From: a virus
Length of the DNA stretch: 38,278 bases
IMG/VR virus record: IMGVR_UViG_3300046722_000089
Coordinates: 1-38,278 of that record
Strand: one strand, 5' to 3'
The notes under the pieces are model-generated. The model searched no databases. It worked only from the letters and a program-made list of their open reading frames with translations, and was not told the origin of the DNA. The position numbers and the translations under genes are program-made. This document shows, piece after piece, positions 14,818 through 22,757 of this stretch. The number at the start of each line of letters is the position of its first letter. Position 1 is the first letter of the stretch.

Positions 14818-16023
14818 TTATGTTGCTAAAGTTACAAGCGCAGCAGAAATAGAAGTTACTTTTCTAAAGCCTGTTTGATCTACTGTACGAATTAAGAAAG
14901 CCATTCTTTTACGAGCTTTAAGCGTAAGCATATCACTTGTAAATTGAGAACCTGTGTAACCTTCAGACAATACAACGCCGCCCATTTCATAGATTCTAGC
15001 AAAACGAGAATCTCCAAGATAAAGCGTATTTGCTGTTACGTGGTTATCTTCTATAATGTTCAAAGAACCGATTCTAGGATCGTTAAAGTTAAACACATAG
15101 TTGTTTGTAGTATCTTTTTTCAACTTCAATTTGTTGATGTCTGCAATGTTCATCGCTACGAAATCAGGATTATATTTTGCCCCACCAACAGAAGTAATAG
15201 ATTCAGATACTTTAGCAACTAAATCGTAAATGTTTGCGTCTGTAATTCCAGAAGCTACAGGAGTGTAAGCTGGAACGCTTGCTGTTAACCCTTTCAAGTT
15301 AGATCCTGTTCCGTCTCCTGTTACAATTTGCGTGTCAATAACATCATTTACGTTAGTTTCTAAGAACATATCAAGTTCCGCAGCTGCTAACATTTCATCT
15401 TCGAAAAATTCTTCAGATACAGGTAAAGTATCGCCAATCTTTTGTAATTGCAAAGTATAACCTTTGAATTTTGCCGTTGATTCAGGAAACGCAGCGCCTT
15501 CAGCAACCATAGTGGCGGCTTTTACAGTTGTAGCTTCATCCCAATCCACATACGCAATAGTTCCATTGTGATTGCCTTTTGCTACCGGAATTTTACGGAA
15601 AATGTCGTACAAACTACGTTTTACGCGTTGTAATTGTCCAATACCATCAATTAATAAATCATGTGGATTCGTAGCGATAGAAGCTCTTAAAGTGTTAGCT
15701 TTAACAGTAATTTCTTCTTTTGCTCCTTTCGCAATGTTCTTGATTTCTTCTCTTTTCTCTTTAAGCTCTTTTGACAGTTCGCTTTCTAAAGAAGATTGAC
15801 CGCCTTTAGCTTCAATTTCTTTCACTTGCAATGCAAGTTCAGTAATATCTTCTTTGGCTTTATCAATGATAACCTGCATTTCTGCCTTTGTTTCTGAAAT
15901 AGCTTTATCAATAGAATCTTGATGCTGTTTTTGCTCAAATTCTCTTTGAGCTTCTTTGTAAGTGTCTGCCTCAGAATCACTCATTTTGTCAATTTCTGCT
16001 TGACTTTTGTAAGTAAATTTCAT
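14818..16023 (-). CDS. Major capsid protein, HK97 fold, with N-terminal scaffold-like domain
   Basis: The 401-residue protein has a highly charged coiled-coil N-terminal region (about 1-115, rich in Glu, Lys and Ala) like the delta/scaffold domain of HK97 gp5. The shell domain (about 120-401) shows the family pattern: a VAEGAAFPES segment, KIGDTLPVSEEFFEDE (E-loop and spine region), a TGDGTGSNLKGL motif and a C-terminal RTVDQTGFRKVTSISAALV. The N-terminal arm is probably removed by the protease encoded just upstream. No separate scaffold gene is seen. Confidence 0.92.
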   Translation of the reverse strand: MKFTYKSQAEIDKMSDSEADTYKEAQREFEQKQHQDSIDKAISETKAEMQVIIDKAKEDITELALQVKEIEAKGGQSSLESELSKELKEKREEIKNIAKGAKEEITVKANTLRASIATNPHDLLIDGIGQLQRVKRSLYDIFRKIPVAKGNHNGTIAYVDWDEATTVKAATMVAEGAAFPESTAKFKGYTLQLQKIGDTLPVSEEFFEDEMLAAAELDMFLETNVNDVIDTQIVTGDGTGSNLKGLTASVPAYTPVASGITDANIYDLVAKVSESITSVGGAKYNPDFVAMNIADINKLKLKKDTTNNYVFNFNDPRIGSLNIIEDNHVTANTLYLGDSRFARIYEMGGVVLSEGYTGSQFTSDMLTLKARKRMAFLIRTVDQTGFRKVTSISAALVTLAT

Positions 16024-16039
16024 TTGTGTTTAAATTTAA

Positions 16040-16855
16040 TTAAATATTTCTTTTACGTTTCGTCTGAGTGACTTCGATTGTCGGCTCTTCTTTATTATCT
16101 TCAAGTGATTTCTCGGCTTGTATGCTTATTACTGGTGTAGCGTAGTTCGATCCTTTTACAACCGCACTACCTTCTACTATCTTTGCTTCAGTTACCGCCC
16201 AAAAATAACCCTGGTTTTCGGCAACTTCTTTGTTTACAATCTTGTCAATGTATTTATCCCAAACAGCTTTTTCTTCTTCGTCCCATTTAGATTCTGAATT
16301 AATAGCTAAATCAAGTTTTACATATCGCATTCCAACAGAATGTTCTTTTACATATCCCTTGTTATATTGGTCAAACATAAATTCGTTTCGGCTTTTATCA
16401 ATCTCGGTATCAAAAACTAAAACCTCTGTACTTCCTTCAAAATCAAAACCTAATGATTTCCATGTCATTTTTTTAACAGAAACAACTACGTTATCAGAAA
16501 TAATAGCACCGAATTTCATTTGATGCTCTTGCAAAAGTAAAACATTTTTCTGCTCCTTTGCTGATTTATTCCATGTACCGTCAAAATGAACATCTGAATG
16601 ACTATCCATTAAGTTAGTCGTATTGATTGCTAATTTAGCCTTTAATTTATTTACATCAGGAACCGTAACGCCTTCTTCTTTGTTAGATTCATCTTTCTCT
16701 GGTTTTTCAATCTCAACATAATGAATAGTAGAATCAGATTCTTTAGTAATCATTTTCTTTTGAGCAATAAGAATAGATTTGTTCTCTCTTAACGCTTTGA
16801 ATAATTCTTCTTTTGAAGCAAATTCTTTATCCGGAAATTCTTTTACTACTATCAT
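16040..16855 (-). CDS. HK97-type prohead serine protease
   Basis: The 271-residue protein lies between portal and capsid genes, the normal place for the prohead protease. A TTNLMDSHSDVHFDGTW segment (His86 or His90 as likely catalytic His), a GYVKEHSVGMRY segment (Ser173 as likely nucleophile, matching the family's G-S-F/V-G pattern) and the following beta strands fit the herpesvirus/HK97 assemblin fold. The last 30 residues are charged. It would mature capsids by removing the N-terminal arm of the capsid protein. Sequence match is distant, so I rely on motif spacing and order. Confidence 0.65.
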   Translation of the reverse strand: MIVVKEFPDKEFASKEELFKALRENKSILIAQKKMITKESDSTIHYVEIEKPEKDESNKEEGVTVPDVNKLKAKLAINTTNLMDSHSDVHFDGTWNKSAKEQKNVLLLQEHQMKFGAIISDNVVVSVKKMTWKSLGFDFEGSTEVLVFDTEIDKSRNEFMFDQYNKGYVKEHSVGMRYVKLDLAINSESKWDEEEKAVWDKYIDKIVNKEVAENQGYFWAVTEAKIVEGSAVVKGSNYATPVISIQAEKSLEDNKEEPTIEVTQTKRKRNI

Positions 16856-16962
16856 TTCTTAACTACTTTATCAAATTGCTTTTGTTTATCCTTTTTCAAT
16901 TTCTCAATAGCTTCTTTACTTAGTTGCTTTTGAATCTCGTTATTACTTAATTTAGTACTCAT
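16852..16962 (-). CDS. 36-residue coupled microprotein between portal and protease
   Basis: An ATG at 16960-16962 overlaps the portal stop as ATGA, and its TGA overlaps the ATG of the protease gene in the same way. The 36-residue product is a single charged helix rich in Lys, Gln and Glu (NNEIQKQLSKEAIEKLKK). Double stop-start overlap argues that it is translated. Role unknown; a small assembly factor or purely a coupling element are both possible. Confidence 0.6.
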   Translation of the reverse strand: MSTKLSNNEIQKQLSKEAIEKLKKDKQKQFDKVVKK

Positions 16963-18155
16963 AAGTTAAAAGTTAAGATTAATGAATCAGTCATTTTTTT
17001 AGCTTCTGCAGGCGATATTGTACCGTTTTCAGCACCTATCTTAATTGTCTCCTGCATAGCTTTAAGAGTTGCAATCTTTTCATTTATAATACCAGACATT
17101 ACAGGTAAATGAGCATAAGAAGCGATTAATTTTTCTCCTTTATCAATCAACCCCCATTGAGCATTAAAAGAGTTCATTCTTTTATCTGCATCAGGCTGAA
17201 CCATGTTTTGAATATAGTTTTGCATTGCCTTTTCTTCATTGTCGTAAGTGCTTGCACCGTTAGCAAAGTAATTTAAAACGTCCCTGCTCATTCCGAACGC
17301 TAAAACACAAGTTAATGCGTCTGAACTAAATTGTTCGTCTAAATACAATCGTTTCATATCAGAAACCAAATGTGTTGCATTTACATTGGCGTTTGTAATC
17401 AAAACGTCTTTACGGCTGATTTTATCGAAAATATCTTTTCTATCCCCGTCTTGTATTTGAGCCTCATTCCCTGTTGATTTATTCCCAACAAGATACTTCT
17501 GAGACATTTTAAGATTTACATTTTTTGCTTTGGTATTCTCGTCAATATTGCAAAGTACCTTTTCAATCCCTTTGATTCTGCTTGGGGAACGCATAAAAGA
17601 ATCACACGTTAAGCCATTTGCGAGATCGTAAGAAGCGATTAAATCATCTATCTTAAAATTATATTCCTGACCGTCTAAAGTGTATTTTATTGTTTGTTCA
17701 CCAAATGCTTTAAAGTCTGCTTTTGTAGTAATAAACTTTTTTAATTTATTGGTTTTAATGTAATCAGTACTCTGAGGAATAAGGTTGTATAATGCTTTTA
17801 CCTCATTCAAAGCTTTTACCTGATATGTTAGGCACGTTCCGTCAACTGATTTAAACCACATTTCCTGAAACAAAAAGTCTTCTTGGCTTTGGAAATAGTT
17901 AGGCTGTTTTAATAGCTTTACGTATGGACTATTCTTAACTTCTTCGCCGTTTGAATTAACATGAATGATTTTCATTTGAGAATAAACAGAGCACCTCAAA
18001 GCTAAAATAGCCAATAATACAGGATTTTCCAATGACCATTCAAGGTAGTTTTTATTAGGCTGAAAACCATCATTTCGCATAAAAGTATAGGTAAATACTC
18101 CGTTGCGGTCTCTTTCAACCGAATAACGTCTACCAAGAAAATTAAATGATCCCAT
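16959..18155 (-). CDS. Portal protein, HK97 family
   Basis: The 398-residue protein directly follows the large terminase gene. It has the portal pattern: an N-terminal hydrophobic helix (ENPVLLAILALRCSVYSQM), a central LLKQPN...FLFQEMWFKSVDGTCL region, a DLIASYDLANGL segment and a long helical C-terminus. It would form the dodecameric DNA channel at the capsid vertex. I start at the ATG at 18153-18155; a TTG four codons upstream is the only extension, and the -7 box at 18175-18183 puts the transcript start very near it. The stop overlaps the microgene at 16852. Confidence 0.85.
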   Translation of the reverse strand: MGSFNFLGRRYSVERDRNGVFTYTFMRNDGFQPNKNYLEWSLENPVLLAILALRCSVYSQMKIIHVNSNGEEVKNSPYVKLLKQPNYFQSQEDFLFQEMWFKSVDGTCLTYQVKALNEVKALYNLIPQSTDYIKTNKLKKFITTKADFKAFGEQTIKYTLDGQEYNFKIDDLIASYDLANGLTCDSFMRSPSRIKGIEKVLCNIDENTKAKNVNLKMSQKYLVGNKSTGNEAQIQDGDRKDIFDKISRKDVLITNANVNATHLVSDMKRLYLDEQFSSDALTCVLAFGMSRDVLNYFANGASTYDNEEKAMQNYIQNMVQPDADKRMNSFNAQWGLIDKGEKLIASYAHLPVMSGIINEKIATLKAMQETIKIGAENGTISPAEAKKMTDSLILTFNL

Positions 18156-18174
18156 AGTTTTATACAATATTAAA

Positions 18175-18207
18175 GCAAATATAATGAAAAAATCTTTATA
18201 TCGACAA
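18175..18207 (-). promoter_or_regulatory. Promoter before the portal gene
   Basis: The minus strand has TTG (18205-18207), 21 bases, then TATATTTGC (18175-18183), a strong match to the Bacteroidota consensus. It overlaps the end of the terminase gene and would give a leader of about 10-15 bases before the portal ATG. It would let structural genes be expressed above the terminase level. Confidence 0.65.
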
Positions 18208-19599
18208 TCTTCTTGTTTTTACATACCAACTTACCCCCATACGACAACAATCGAGTAAGTGATCGTTTTGATTATCTTCAGGTACGTCCATTTGAAAGCC
18301 TTGGTAAATCTTCCATGAATAGTCCTCGTATTCGTTTTCTAAATCAGTTGAGCAATCAGTATAATAAATATTACATTTCTGTAAAGTCTCTATTCCTGAG
18401 TTTATAGATCCGGCTCCCTTTATTGCGCTAATGACGTTATATTCTGAATTACGGAGCTTTCGCGTCTCTTCTTTGTTTAATTCGTTCCCAGAATCGCAAA
18501 TATTCTCTTTACTCTTTACCGTGTTCAATGATTTGAATTCATCAGACAAAGAACCTTCCATTATATTCATTGGCTTGTAAAGCCTTTGGTGAAAGAAAAA
18601 TGTTTTATCCCCGTCAAATTTAAACTCTAAATTAGCGGTTGGTGCCGATAAACCAAAATCAGTTGCGTAATAACTTTGATATGGTAATTCGTAAAATTCT
18701 TTTTCTTTAAGCGTTTTCCATCCTTTGAATATTCTATTTGGTTTTTCCGACTTCTCGCCCATTCCAAACACCATCCAATGATATAAACTCGCGCTTTCTG
18801 TTTTTTCGTTGTATTGACAGCGCTCTAATTCTTTTAATTGCCTTGGCGTGAATTTAAGGGCGTTTTCTTCTATTGAATAAATTAAAGCCAATTCTTTTTT
18901 AATTAATCCCGTTTTTACTACTTCGGCTTCTTCTATAGGCTGATAAGATAATATTTGAATCCTACTTTCTTTTGGGCAAAACGGATTGTCTTTGAATGTA
19001 GAATGAAGCGTAATAGTGTTGTCTTTCTTACGCTCAATATCAATCCAATGGTTTTGTTTCGGGTTCCAATCGAATATAATGTATTTTGATGTCCTTTGGG
19101 AAAGTTGCTTATAAACCTCATGCGAGAACTTGTAAGGCTCATTAATCCAGCAAATATCCTGAGTCATTCCCATCGCATCATCTTCATCGTCTAGTCCCGT
19201 AAAACGAATAAATGAGTTGTTGTGCAGAAAAGTCCAAGTATGGTTTGTTTTATTTCTTAAGAAGTATTTAAGTAATGATTCTTTTTTAATTAATCGGTCA
19301 AACTCCTGGATGGTTATTTTTTTATCGGCTAATTCTTTTTTTCTTCCCATTGGATCGGAAAGCCATTTTACAAAATCAACCTCTATAATTTCACGACAGC
19401 TTTTTTGTGTATCTCTAAGAATTGTACACGTTGTCATTGGATTTTCGTATAAGTCTAAAAACAAAACTTGGAAATCACTCCAAGTTTTAGAACTTCTAGA
19501 ACTTCCTTTTTGCTCTATAAGTTTATATTTTCCGCTTTGAGAAGCTTCCCATGTATCGGCAAAGACTTTAGTCGATAAAAATTCAATATCATCATTCAT
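18196..19599 (-). CDS. terL: Terminase large subunit
   Basis: The 467-residue packaging motor has an N-terminal ATPase and C-terminal nuclease. Walker A is GSSRSSKT (32-39), Walker B is DICWINE (148-154, Glu154 catalytic), and DWNP (177-180) is probably the coupling motif. The nuclease acidic residues are probably Asp314 (ATDFGLSAPTA), Asp369 (ICDSGNE) and Asp446/Asp450 (NDHLLD). The pattern matches the Terminase_3 and Terminase_3C families (PBSX/SPP1-like). It overlaps the small-subunit gene by 8 bases. It packages concatemeric DNA into proheads; the cutting mode (cos or pac) cannot be read from this sequence. Confidence 0.93.
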   Translation of the reverse strand: MNDDIEFLSTKVFADTWEASQSGKYKLIEQKGSSRSSKTWSDFQVLFLDLYENPMTTCTILRDTQKSCREIIEVDFVKWLSDPMGRKKELADKKITIQEFDRLIKKESLLKYFLRNKTNHTWTFLHNNSFIRFTGLDDEDDAMGMTQDICWINEPYKFSHEVYKQLSQRTSKYIIFDWNPKQNHWIDIERKKDNTITLHSTFKDNPFCPKESRIQILSYQPIEEAEVVKTGLIKKELALIYSIEENALKFTPRQLKELERCQYNEKTESASLYHWMVFGMGEKSEKPNRIFKGWKTLKEKEFYELPYQSYYATDFGLSAPTANLEFKFDGDKTFFFHQRLYKPMNIMEGSLSDEFKSLNTVKSKENICDSGNELNKEETRKLRNSEYNVISAIKGAGSINSGIETLQKCNIYYTDCSTDLENEYEDYSWKIYQGFQMDVPEDNQNDHLLDCCRMGVSWYVKTRRLSI

Positions 19600-20044
19600 C
19601 TTCTTCTAGTGGTTTTACAATGGTAACTTTAATGTTTGGAGCTGAGCTTTGTATTTTATCGCCTCCGGTAGTCATGTCTAATTTATCGCCGTACTTTTTA
19701 GGATTCATTTTACTTAACGCCCATTTACGAGCATCAACACGAAGCCTACTTCTCTGCACATGTTCAGAATTAAATTTTTCCACTTGAATACCGTCTCCTA
19801 AATCAGCTAACGTAAAATCATTACTTGCATCGTCAGCAATATCGAATATCTCCTCAAATATTGCGTCGGCTCGTTTTTCACACGCGCGCGCGTAATGTAA
19901 AGCTTTTTCTTTGTCGTTATCTACCCATTCATAGAACGTTGTACTTGTTGGCATACCTTCACGCTTTAAAGTAGAACGCAAAGAATTTCCTTCTTCAATC
20001 GACAAAAGTATCTGTTTAAAAGTATTTTCTATATCGTATGCCAT
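19592..20044 (-). CDS. terS: Terminase small subunit
   Basis: The 150-residue protein has an N-terminal helix-turn-helix type region (TFKQILLSIEEGNSLRSTLKREG in two helices, then TSTTFYEWVDND) and a central helical segment. The C-terminus has the KMNPKKYGDKL motif with TTGG, common in small terminases that accompany Terminase_3 large subunits. It would recognise phage DNA for packaging. It heads the late operon, just after a terminator and a -7 box, and overlaps terL by 8 bases. Confidence 0.85.
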   Translation of the reverse strand: MAYDIENTFKQILLSIEEGNSLRSTLKREGMPTSTTFYEWVDNDKEKALHYARACEKRADAIFEEIFDIADDASNDFTLADLGDGIQVEKFNSEHVQRSRLRVDARKWALSKMNPKKYGDKLDMTTGGDKIQSSAPNIKVTIVKPLEEDE

Positions 20045-20048
20045 GCCC

Positions 20049-20080
20049 CAAAATTACACATTCCAATCGTAAAAAGCAAA
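20049..20080 (-). promoter_or_regulatory. Candidate late promoter before terS
   Basis: On the minus strand TTTG (20077-20080) is followed after 20 bases by TAATTTTG (20049-20056), matching Bacteroidota -33 and -7 elements. It lies between the terminator at 20080-20103 and the terS ATG, which is only four bases after the box, so the mRNA would be leaderless or nearly so. Confidence 0.5.
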
Positions 20081-20103
20081 AAACACGTAACTAAACGTGT
20101 TTT
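20077..20103 (-). terminator. Rho-independent terminator separating early and late genes
   Basis: A perfect 9-bp stem (20080-20088 with 20095-20103) with a 6-base loop is followed by TTTTTTG on the minus strand. It lies 19 bases after the stop of the DUF5662-like gene and marks the end of the early gene block. Confidence 0.85.
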
Positions 20104-20121
20104 GGGTGTTAAAAATTAATA

Positions 20122-20577
20122 TCATAGTCGATTAGCCGTGTTATTAAATATATCAACTATCTGATCAGATAATTTAAATCTGTCTTTATTTATTTCAATT
20201 GATTTATAAATATTTCCGTCAGCGTGCCTTTCTCCTGCTGCTTTCCAATCGAAAAACATTTCTATTAAATCGAATAAGTCAAAACCATTTACTCCGTTTT
20301 CATAGTGTTCAGGATGATGTGAGTTTTTAACATAGTGACTATCTAATGCAACTTTTAATTCTTTTAAATACCCTTTATATTCATCGCTTCCGTAAGTGCA
20401 ATGTTTTAGTTTAGGAGTTAGTTCATCGAACAGCTCTTTTTCAGGACTTAATAATTTTGAATTATCGTGAACATTAGCACGATTAATTAATTCAATAGCT
20501 CCTTGTGTTAACAGTTCAGATACCCTTTTTATGTGTAGTAACGTGTCTGCTTTGCTATCGTAATTTTCTTCTTTCAT
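20122..20577 (-). CDS. DUF5662-like protein, putative metal-binding
   Basis: The 151-residue helical protein has the pattern HDNSKL (about 37-42), SHYVKNSHHPEHYENG (about 80-95), FDLIEMFFDWKAAGERHADGN split over about 100-122, and a final NKDRF segment. This His/Asp spacing is what I recall for DUF5662, a phage and bacterial family with a likely HD-like metal site. Substrate unknown. It is the last early gene, ending at the terminator at 20077. Confidence 0.65.
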   Translation of the reverse strand: MKEENYDSKADTLLHIKRVSELLTQGAIELINRANVHDNSKLLSPEKELFDELTPKLKHCTYGSDEYKGYLKELKVALDSHYVKNSHHPEHYENGVNGFDLFDLIEMFFDWKAAGERHADGNIYKSIEINKDRFKLSDQIVDIFNNTANRL

Positions 20578-20585
20578 AATCTACT

Positions 20586-20813
20586 TTATTTGTAATTCGT
20601 ATTTAGGTTTTGTTGTTCGTAGTTTTTTATTTGTTTACGCATTTTAAAATAAATAATTGTAAAAACTATACCTGCAATTATCACAATACACCAATCCCCT
20701 ATTTGATTTAATGCTTTGTATGATAAAATAAATGTTGTTATCCAACACATTATCGAACACCATTTCATTTGTCTTTTGAAGTTTTTAGCTTCTTTTATAA
20801 ATTCGCTTTCCAT
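20586..20813 (-). CDS. Small two-helix membrane protein
   Basis: The 75-residue protein has two transmembrane helices (about 18-33 and 41-57) flanked by Lys-rich ends. No family recognised. It is preceded by the repeated leader TTAACCAAGTAAA (20823-20835), shared with two other genes in this block. Confidence 0.65.
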   Translation of the reverse strand: MESEFIKEAKNFKRQMKWCSIMCWITTFILSYKALNQIGDWCIVIIAGIVFTIIYFKMRKQIKNYEQQNLNTNYK

Positions 20814-20822
20814 CCCTAATAA

Positions 20823-20835
20823 TTTACTTGGTTAA
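20823..20835 (-). repeat. Repeated 13-bp leader motif, copy 1
   Basis: The minus strand reads TTAACCAAGTAAA about ten bases before the ATG of the two-helix membrane protein gene. Identical copies lie at 21070-21082 and 23281-23293. Confidence 0.7.
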
Positions 20836-21059
20836 ACATAAATAGTCCTCTTTGCTCCAAAATAATTGCTGTCATTTAAGCATTTACCTGTTTTGGCACA
20901 AAATTTACGATTTTCTTCGCCTGTTTCACTATCGAAAGTTTCGTTAGTATAAATAACATCATTTTCAAACTTCACCACTTTTAAATCTTCTTGACTTATA
21001 ACTCCTGCACAATGAAAATTCATTATAATTGAATCTCCTTTTTTATATTCTTTTTTCAT
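20832..21059 (-). CDS. Hypothetical 75-residue protein
   Basis: Soluble, acidic-basic mixed protein with three Cys and a beta-rich pattern (KGDSIIMNFHCAGVI, EDLKVVKFENDVIY). No family recognised. It follows a copy of the TTAACCAAGTAAA leader (21070-21082). Confidence 0.6.
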   Translation of the reverse strand: MKKEYKKGDSIIMNFHCAGVISQEDLKVVKFENDVIYTNETFDSETGEENRKFCAKTGKCLNDSNYFGAKRTIYV

Positions 21060-21069
21060 AACATTGTTT

Positions 21070-21082
21070 TTTACTTGGTTAA
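21070..21082 (-). repeat. Repeated 13-bp leader motif, copy 2
   Basis: TTAACCAAGTAAA on the minus strand. Here it also encodes the last codons and stop of the upstream gene (Leu-Thr-Lys-stop) and precedes the next ATG by about ten bases. Confidence 0.7.
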
Positions 21083-21298
21083 ATTGTTGTTGCTTTTTTC
21101 TTTAACATATTTGCTTATAAGAACCAATCTATGTTTTGGACATAAAGTAGAATGATTTGAAAGTTTGTTGCTCATATTACTTTCAATAAACATGACTCTT
21201 GATGTATAATTACATTTTTTTAACGGGCAACAAACTGTTATTTTATGACCATATTTACCTAAATGTGATTTATGCTTATATCCTTCTCTTCTTTTCAT
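21071..21298 (-). CDS. Small basic protein with possible zinc site
   Basis: The 75-residue, Lys/His/Arg-rich protein contains CCPLKKC (about 23-29) and a later CPKH (about 53-56), a layout that could bind zinc, with the pattern of a small nucleic-acid-binding protein. It overlaps the upstream gene by 4 bases. No family recognised. Confidence 0.6.
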   Translation of the reverse strand: MKRREGYKHKSHLGKYGHKITVCCPLKKCNYTSRVMFIESNMSNKLSNHSTLCPKHRLVLISKYVKEKSNNNLTK

Positions 21299-21522
21299 GG
21301 TTTTATCTCTATGTATTTACTTAAAAAATCATCTAAACTTGGATCGCATCTCATTTCTAAAGCCTTTAGAGCGTCAAAATAGTTAGCATTTTTATTTATT
21401 ACAATATCAGTTGAAAAACTATTATAAGTCATTCGTAGTCTAATATTTTCATCCCCAGATTTACGAAAATTTATTTCTAATCCTTTTTCTAAAAGTTCTG
21501 ATATTCTTTTTTCTAATTCCAT
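21295..21522 (-). CDS. Hypothetical 75-residue protein
   Basis: Acidic alpha/beta-type protein with an N-terminal amphipathic helix (ELEKRISELLEKGLEI). No motif recognised. Its stop overlaps the ATG of the following small basic protein gene by 4 bases. Confidence 0.6.
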   Translation of the reverse strand: MELEKRISELLEKGLEINFRKSGDENIRLRMTYNSFSTDIVINKNANYFDALKALEMRCDPSLDDFLSKYIEIKP

Positions 21523-21539
21523 AATTACAGTTTGTTTGA

Positions 21540-21902
21540 TTAAATTCCTATTTGAAGCTTTGTCGAATCTGTTAAGGTTAAATTATAAGGTATCAGCTTT
21601 TCTACAGTAACGCCTTTCCAAAAACTAGGATAATTTATAGTAGATAATGATTTACAAATCCTTACAATAGAATATGAGCTTTCATGTTTGGCTTCTACGT
21701 ATTCTATTCCCTCGAATAAAACCCTGTGTTTTGCGTACTGATATTCTGTGCATTTACTACTTGAAGCTAATTGGCTTGTATATCTATCTTTTGTTTTGCC
21801 ATCTGTGTTATTAGCTATATAAACATCTTGCCAATTTTTCCATCCTTTTGGCTCTTCCAAAACAACCCAAACACCATTAACTAACTTACAAGGAATAAAC
21901 AT
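21540..21902 (-). CDS. Hypothetical 120-residue protein
   Basis: I start at the ATG at 21900-21902, since the upstream extension of eight codons begins with TTG. The 120-residue protein has a VNGVWVVLEEPKGWKNWQDVYIAN region in two strands and several aromatic residues. No family recognised. It is separated by 45 bases from the preceding 35-residue membrane microprotein. Confidence 0.55.
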   Translation of the reverse strand: MFIPCKLVNGVWVVLEEPKGWKNWQDVYIANNTDGKTKDRYTSQLASSSKCTEYQYAKHRVLFEGIEYVEAKHESSYSIVRICKSLSTINYPSFWKGVTVEKLIPYNLTLTDSTKLQIGI

Positions 21903-21947
21903 TTCTAAGGATAACTTTCGAGACAAAGTCGACCATTGATGCCAAGG

Positions 21948-22055
21948 CTACCATATCCAAACTGATTTACCAGTTGCTAAAGAATATATTGTTACTCCGA
22001 TGCAGATTGCTACAATCAGCAATACAATTCCATTAGTTATAGTTTCTTTTTTCAT
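21948..22055 (-). CDS. 35-residue single-pass membrane microprotein
   Basis: An ATG at 22053-22055 opens a 35-codon frame with a charged start (MKKETITNG), one transmembrane helix (about 9-27) and a short tail ending in WIW. It fills the gap between two recognised frames with a 4-base distance from the upstream gene. Small single-span proteins are frequent in early phage blocks and often act on the host envelope; no specific role is visible. Confidence 0.5.
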   Translation of the reverse strand: MKKETITNGIVLLIVAICIGVTIYSLATGKSVWIW

Positions 22056-22059
22056 GGTG

Positions 22060-22281
22060 TTAGTTTTTAAGTCCGTTTATTCTGTTGCCAAACGTTTTGA
22101 GATAATTGTTAGTTGCTCTCTTACGTGTAATTTCCTTTTTAAGTTGTTCACACCTTTCGTTGTGAATTATGAATAAATGCAATTCTAGGTAGTTTTTAGA
22201 CGCAAACTCTTTCGCTTGGTCTTCTGATACCTTTTCACCTTTTATTTGGCTTACAGCTTGAATCAATGATGTTGCTTTCAT
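22060..22281 (-). CDS. Hypothetical 73-residue helical protein
   Basis: Mostly helical, Lys-rich protein (SLIQAVSQIKGEKVSEDQAKEF, then a basic C-terminus). Its ATG overlaps the stop of the 37-residue membrane protein gene before it. No family recognised. Confidence 0.6.
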   Translation of the reverse strand: MKATSLIQAVSQIKGEKVSEDQAKEFASKNYLELHLFIIHNERCEQLKKEITRKRATNNYLKTFGNRINGLKN

Positions 22282-22391
22282 TTGTTTTGGTTTTTATCAA
22301 TCATGTAACATACAAACACTCCAAATATGAATCCTGCTATACAACAACACGCAATAAACATGTATAGTTGCTCGGTGGTTAGGTTTGTCAC
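22278..22391 (-). CDS. 37-residue membrane microprotein with GTG start
   Basis: A GTG at 22389-22391 opens a 37-codon frame, overlapping the stop of the previous gene as GTGA and ending by overlap with the next ATG. The product has a short polar start, a Cys-rich transmembrane helix (about 11-31, with CCC at 15-17) and a KNQNK tail. The two overlaps support translation. Function unknown. Confidence 0.5.
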   Translation of the reverse strand: MTNLTTEQLYMFIACCCIAGFIFGVFVCYMIDKNQNK

Positions 22392-22507
22392 GGTTTAGTT
22401 GTTATATTATAAAGTCCTTGAAAGAAATAAACGTTTTCAGCGTTTTTAATTTCTAACGTCCTGAAAGAATCAGTCACGTAGATTGTTTTGCTTTCTGTTG
22501 TTTTCAT
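22388..22507 (-). CDS. Hypothetical 39-residue protein
   Basis: An ATG at 22505-22507 opens a 39-codon frame (MKTTESKTIYVTDSFRTLEI...), ending in a GTGA overlap with the next microgene. Soluble and beta-type in composition. Several early genes here share an MKT start. No family recognised. Confidence 0.5.
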   Translation of the reverse strand: MKTTESKTIYVTDSFRTLEIKNAENVYFFQGLYNITTKP

Positions 22508-22564
22508 CTTACTTTTGTTTTATTGGTTTTAAATAGCGGGCTTTTACACTCGCTTGTATTTGGT

Positions 22565-22753
22565 TTACTTTCTTTTTTCGTGATTTTCTAAGTCTTCCAA
22601 AAGAGTAATAATATCTTCCTTTGTATATTCATAAGGAACAAATCTTTTATCTCCTTTGAACCTAACTTTAAATTCAGTCTTACCAAATTTAATTTTTTCA
22701 ATCAATCCGTTTTGAAGTAAATTTCCAACGAATAAAAACGCTTCTGTGTACAT
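22565..22753 (-). CDS. Hypothetical 62-residue protein
   Basis: Small soluble protein with a basic central part (KIKFGKTEFKVRFKGDKRF) and an acidic C-terminal helix (KEDIITLLEDLENHEKRK). No family recognised. It follows the 42-residue gene after 4 bases. Confidence 0.55.
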   Translation of the reverse strand: MYTEAFLFVGNLLQNGLIEKIKFGKTEFKVRFKGDKRFVPYEYTKEDIITLLEDLENHEKRK

Positions 22754-22757
22754 AATT

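Noticed and set aside
20586-21522. Four successive genes of exactly 228 bases (75 residues each)
   Set aside because: The proteins are unrelated in sequence (membrane, acidic, Cys-rich and mixed), so the equal length is coincidence and not tandem duplication.
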